Source of the DNA: a bacterium
GTDB lineage: Bacteria > Spirochaetota > UBA4802 > UBA5550
Reading direction: 5' to 3'
NCBI GenBank assembly: GCA_024224995.1
Contig: JAAENB010001331.1
Location: 1-31,608, forward strand
Length of the DNA: 31,608 nt
Below are positions 31,052 to 31,608 of the stretch, piece by piece. Below the pieces are notes generated by a model, which was not told where the DNA came from, did no database searches, and saw only the letters and a program-made list of their open reading frames with translations. Each line of letters begins with the position of its first letter. Position 1 is the stretch's first letter. The position numbers were made by a program, and so were the translations under genes.

Positions 31052-31608
31052 ATGACACTAAAAAAATCTTTTATTTTCTTTACAAGCTTATTCTTTTTGT
31101 TAAGCTTTTCTCTAACACTTTTTGCCGGGTCCAATGATGACCCTGAGAGCGGTTTTCATATCACCCCGACATTACAGGTTGTAACAGACAATTCCGTAGG
31201 GATTATGTGGGAATCCTATAATTCCGATACCGGTACCATCAAGGTTTCAACCAATTCCAATATGAGCGGAGCCATTACTCTGAGCTCATCTTCATCAAAA
31301 ATCCATAAAGTTACGGTAAACGGTCTTTCCGAGAATACCCGTTATTATTATACGGTTTCCACGGACGGCGCTGCCACTTCAACAAAATCCTTTGTTACCA
31401 CACTGCCAAAAGGTGACACATCATCTTTTAGATTTATTGTTTATGGTGATACAAGACTTGCTCCCTGGTACGAAGATATTGTTGCCAAATACGGTGACAA
31501 TGACGACCATCTTCCCGTATGCCAGAGCATGATGAGTTATTCTCCCGACTTTCTCCTTCATGTTGGAGACTTTGTCTATTCCGGTAAAGATATGGACGAT
31601 ATATACAA
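31052..31608 (+). CDS. secreted purple-acid-phosphatase-like metallophosphatase, 3' partial
   Basis: Signal peptide MTLKKSFIFFTSLFFLLSF, then residues ~35-120 form a fibronectin type III-like N-terminal domain (VGIMWESYN, LSENTRYYYTVS) as in purple acid phosphatases, followed by a metallophosphatase core: FIVYGDTR (Asp metal ligand) and LLHVGDFVYSGKD (second Asp). The GNHE motif would lie beyond the window. AGAGGAG lies 5 bases before the ATG. The gene is cut at the window end after 185 complete codons, so substrate and full architecture are unknown. It may belong to phosphate scavenging or surface remodelling. Confidence 0.85.
   Translation, partial: MTLKKSFIFFTSLFFLLSFSLTLFAGSNDDPESGFHITPTLQVVTDNSVGIMWESYNSDTGTIKVSTNSNMSGAITLSSSSSKIHKVTVNGLSENTRYYYTVSTDGAATSTKSFVTTLPKGDTSSFRFIVYGDTRLAPWYEDIVAKYGDNDDHLPVCQSMMSYSPDFLLHVGDFVYSGKDMDDIY

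Noticed and set aside
30928..31134. 68-residue minus-strand ORF opposite the phosphatase start
   Set aside because: It overlaps the signal peptide and hairpin, with no motif or ribosome site.

Overview
The window looks like chromosomal DNA of a Gram-negative, probably anaerobic bacterium of moderate GC with dense gene packing. There are signal-peptide proteins with beta-barrel features, several lipoproteins, a Tat-exported selenocysteine formate dehydrogenase, two adjacent cyclic-nucleotide-binding proteins (one fused to TPRs) and a membrane-anchored AraC regulator with an extracellular sensor. I lean towards a spirochaete (Spirochaetota). This is inference from gene content; no rRNA or other strong marker is present.

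Layout. 1-1274 (+): rdgB and nth overlap by one base. 1237-4560 (-): prfA, prmC and a membrane/HEAT-like protein, followed upstream by tRNA-Arg(CCT). 4754-7913 (-): a Crp/FNR regulator, a cNMP-binding/TPR protein and an amidohydrolase. 8159-9526 (+): a Cys-rich tail-anchored protein built from three repeated metal-binding-like modules. 9621-13437 (-): formate dehydrogenase fdhAB, where fdhA reads through an in-frame TGA. 13588-15877 (-): an accessory patch with a decayed ORF and a two-gene AAA-ATPase/RloB (TOPRIM-like) module that resembles AbiL/PARIS-type anti-phage systems. 16010-16606 (-): a small outer-membrane-like protein. 16770-23010 (+): rpiB, a LamG/FN3 secreted protein, a rhomboid protease, a coiled-coil lipoprotein and a degenerate UshA-like protein. 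22997-23488 (-): a Nudix hydrolase. 23645-25199 (+): an ECF sigma factor with its zinc anti-sigma factor and small membrane proteins. 25269-26975 (+): larE-larB of nickel-pincer cofactor synthesis. 27047-28663 (-): a lipoprotein with 14-residue repeats and a tail-collar domain. 29035-30663 (+): a membrane AraC regulator. 31052 to the end (+): a secreted metallophosphatase, cut by the window edge.

The most unusual theme is a set of small non-coding repeats that touch coding sequences. A 105-bp element with perfect 21-bp inverted termini sits in frame (35 codons) in the N-terminus of the UshA-like gene, much like Rickettsia palindromic elements. A 116-bp element with perfect 13-bp inverted termini supplies the last codons and stop of the AraC gene. 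Heptameric repeats (AGTTTGA/AGTTCGA type) occur at three places, and one of them encodes the last residues and stop of larB. A GC-rich inverted repeat starts at the larE stop. The genome therefore seems to carry mobile or expanding palindromic and heptad elements that settle at gene edges.

Functional links. The fdhAB pair suggests periplasmic formate oxidation. larEB implies a nickel-pincer enzyme (lactate racemase or a relative) encoded elsewhere. The envelope genes (LamG/FN3, rhomboid, lipoproteins, AraC with an extracellular carbohydrate-binding-like domain, secreted phosphatase) suggest surface nutrient sensing and scavenging. The best candidate for a less-described system is the ATPase/RloB pair. 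The strangest single protein is the triple Cys-module tail-anchored protein.
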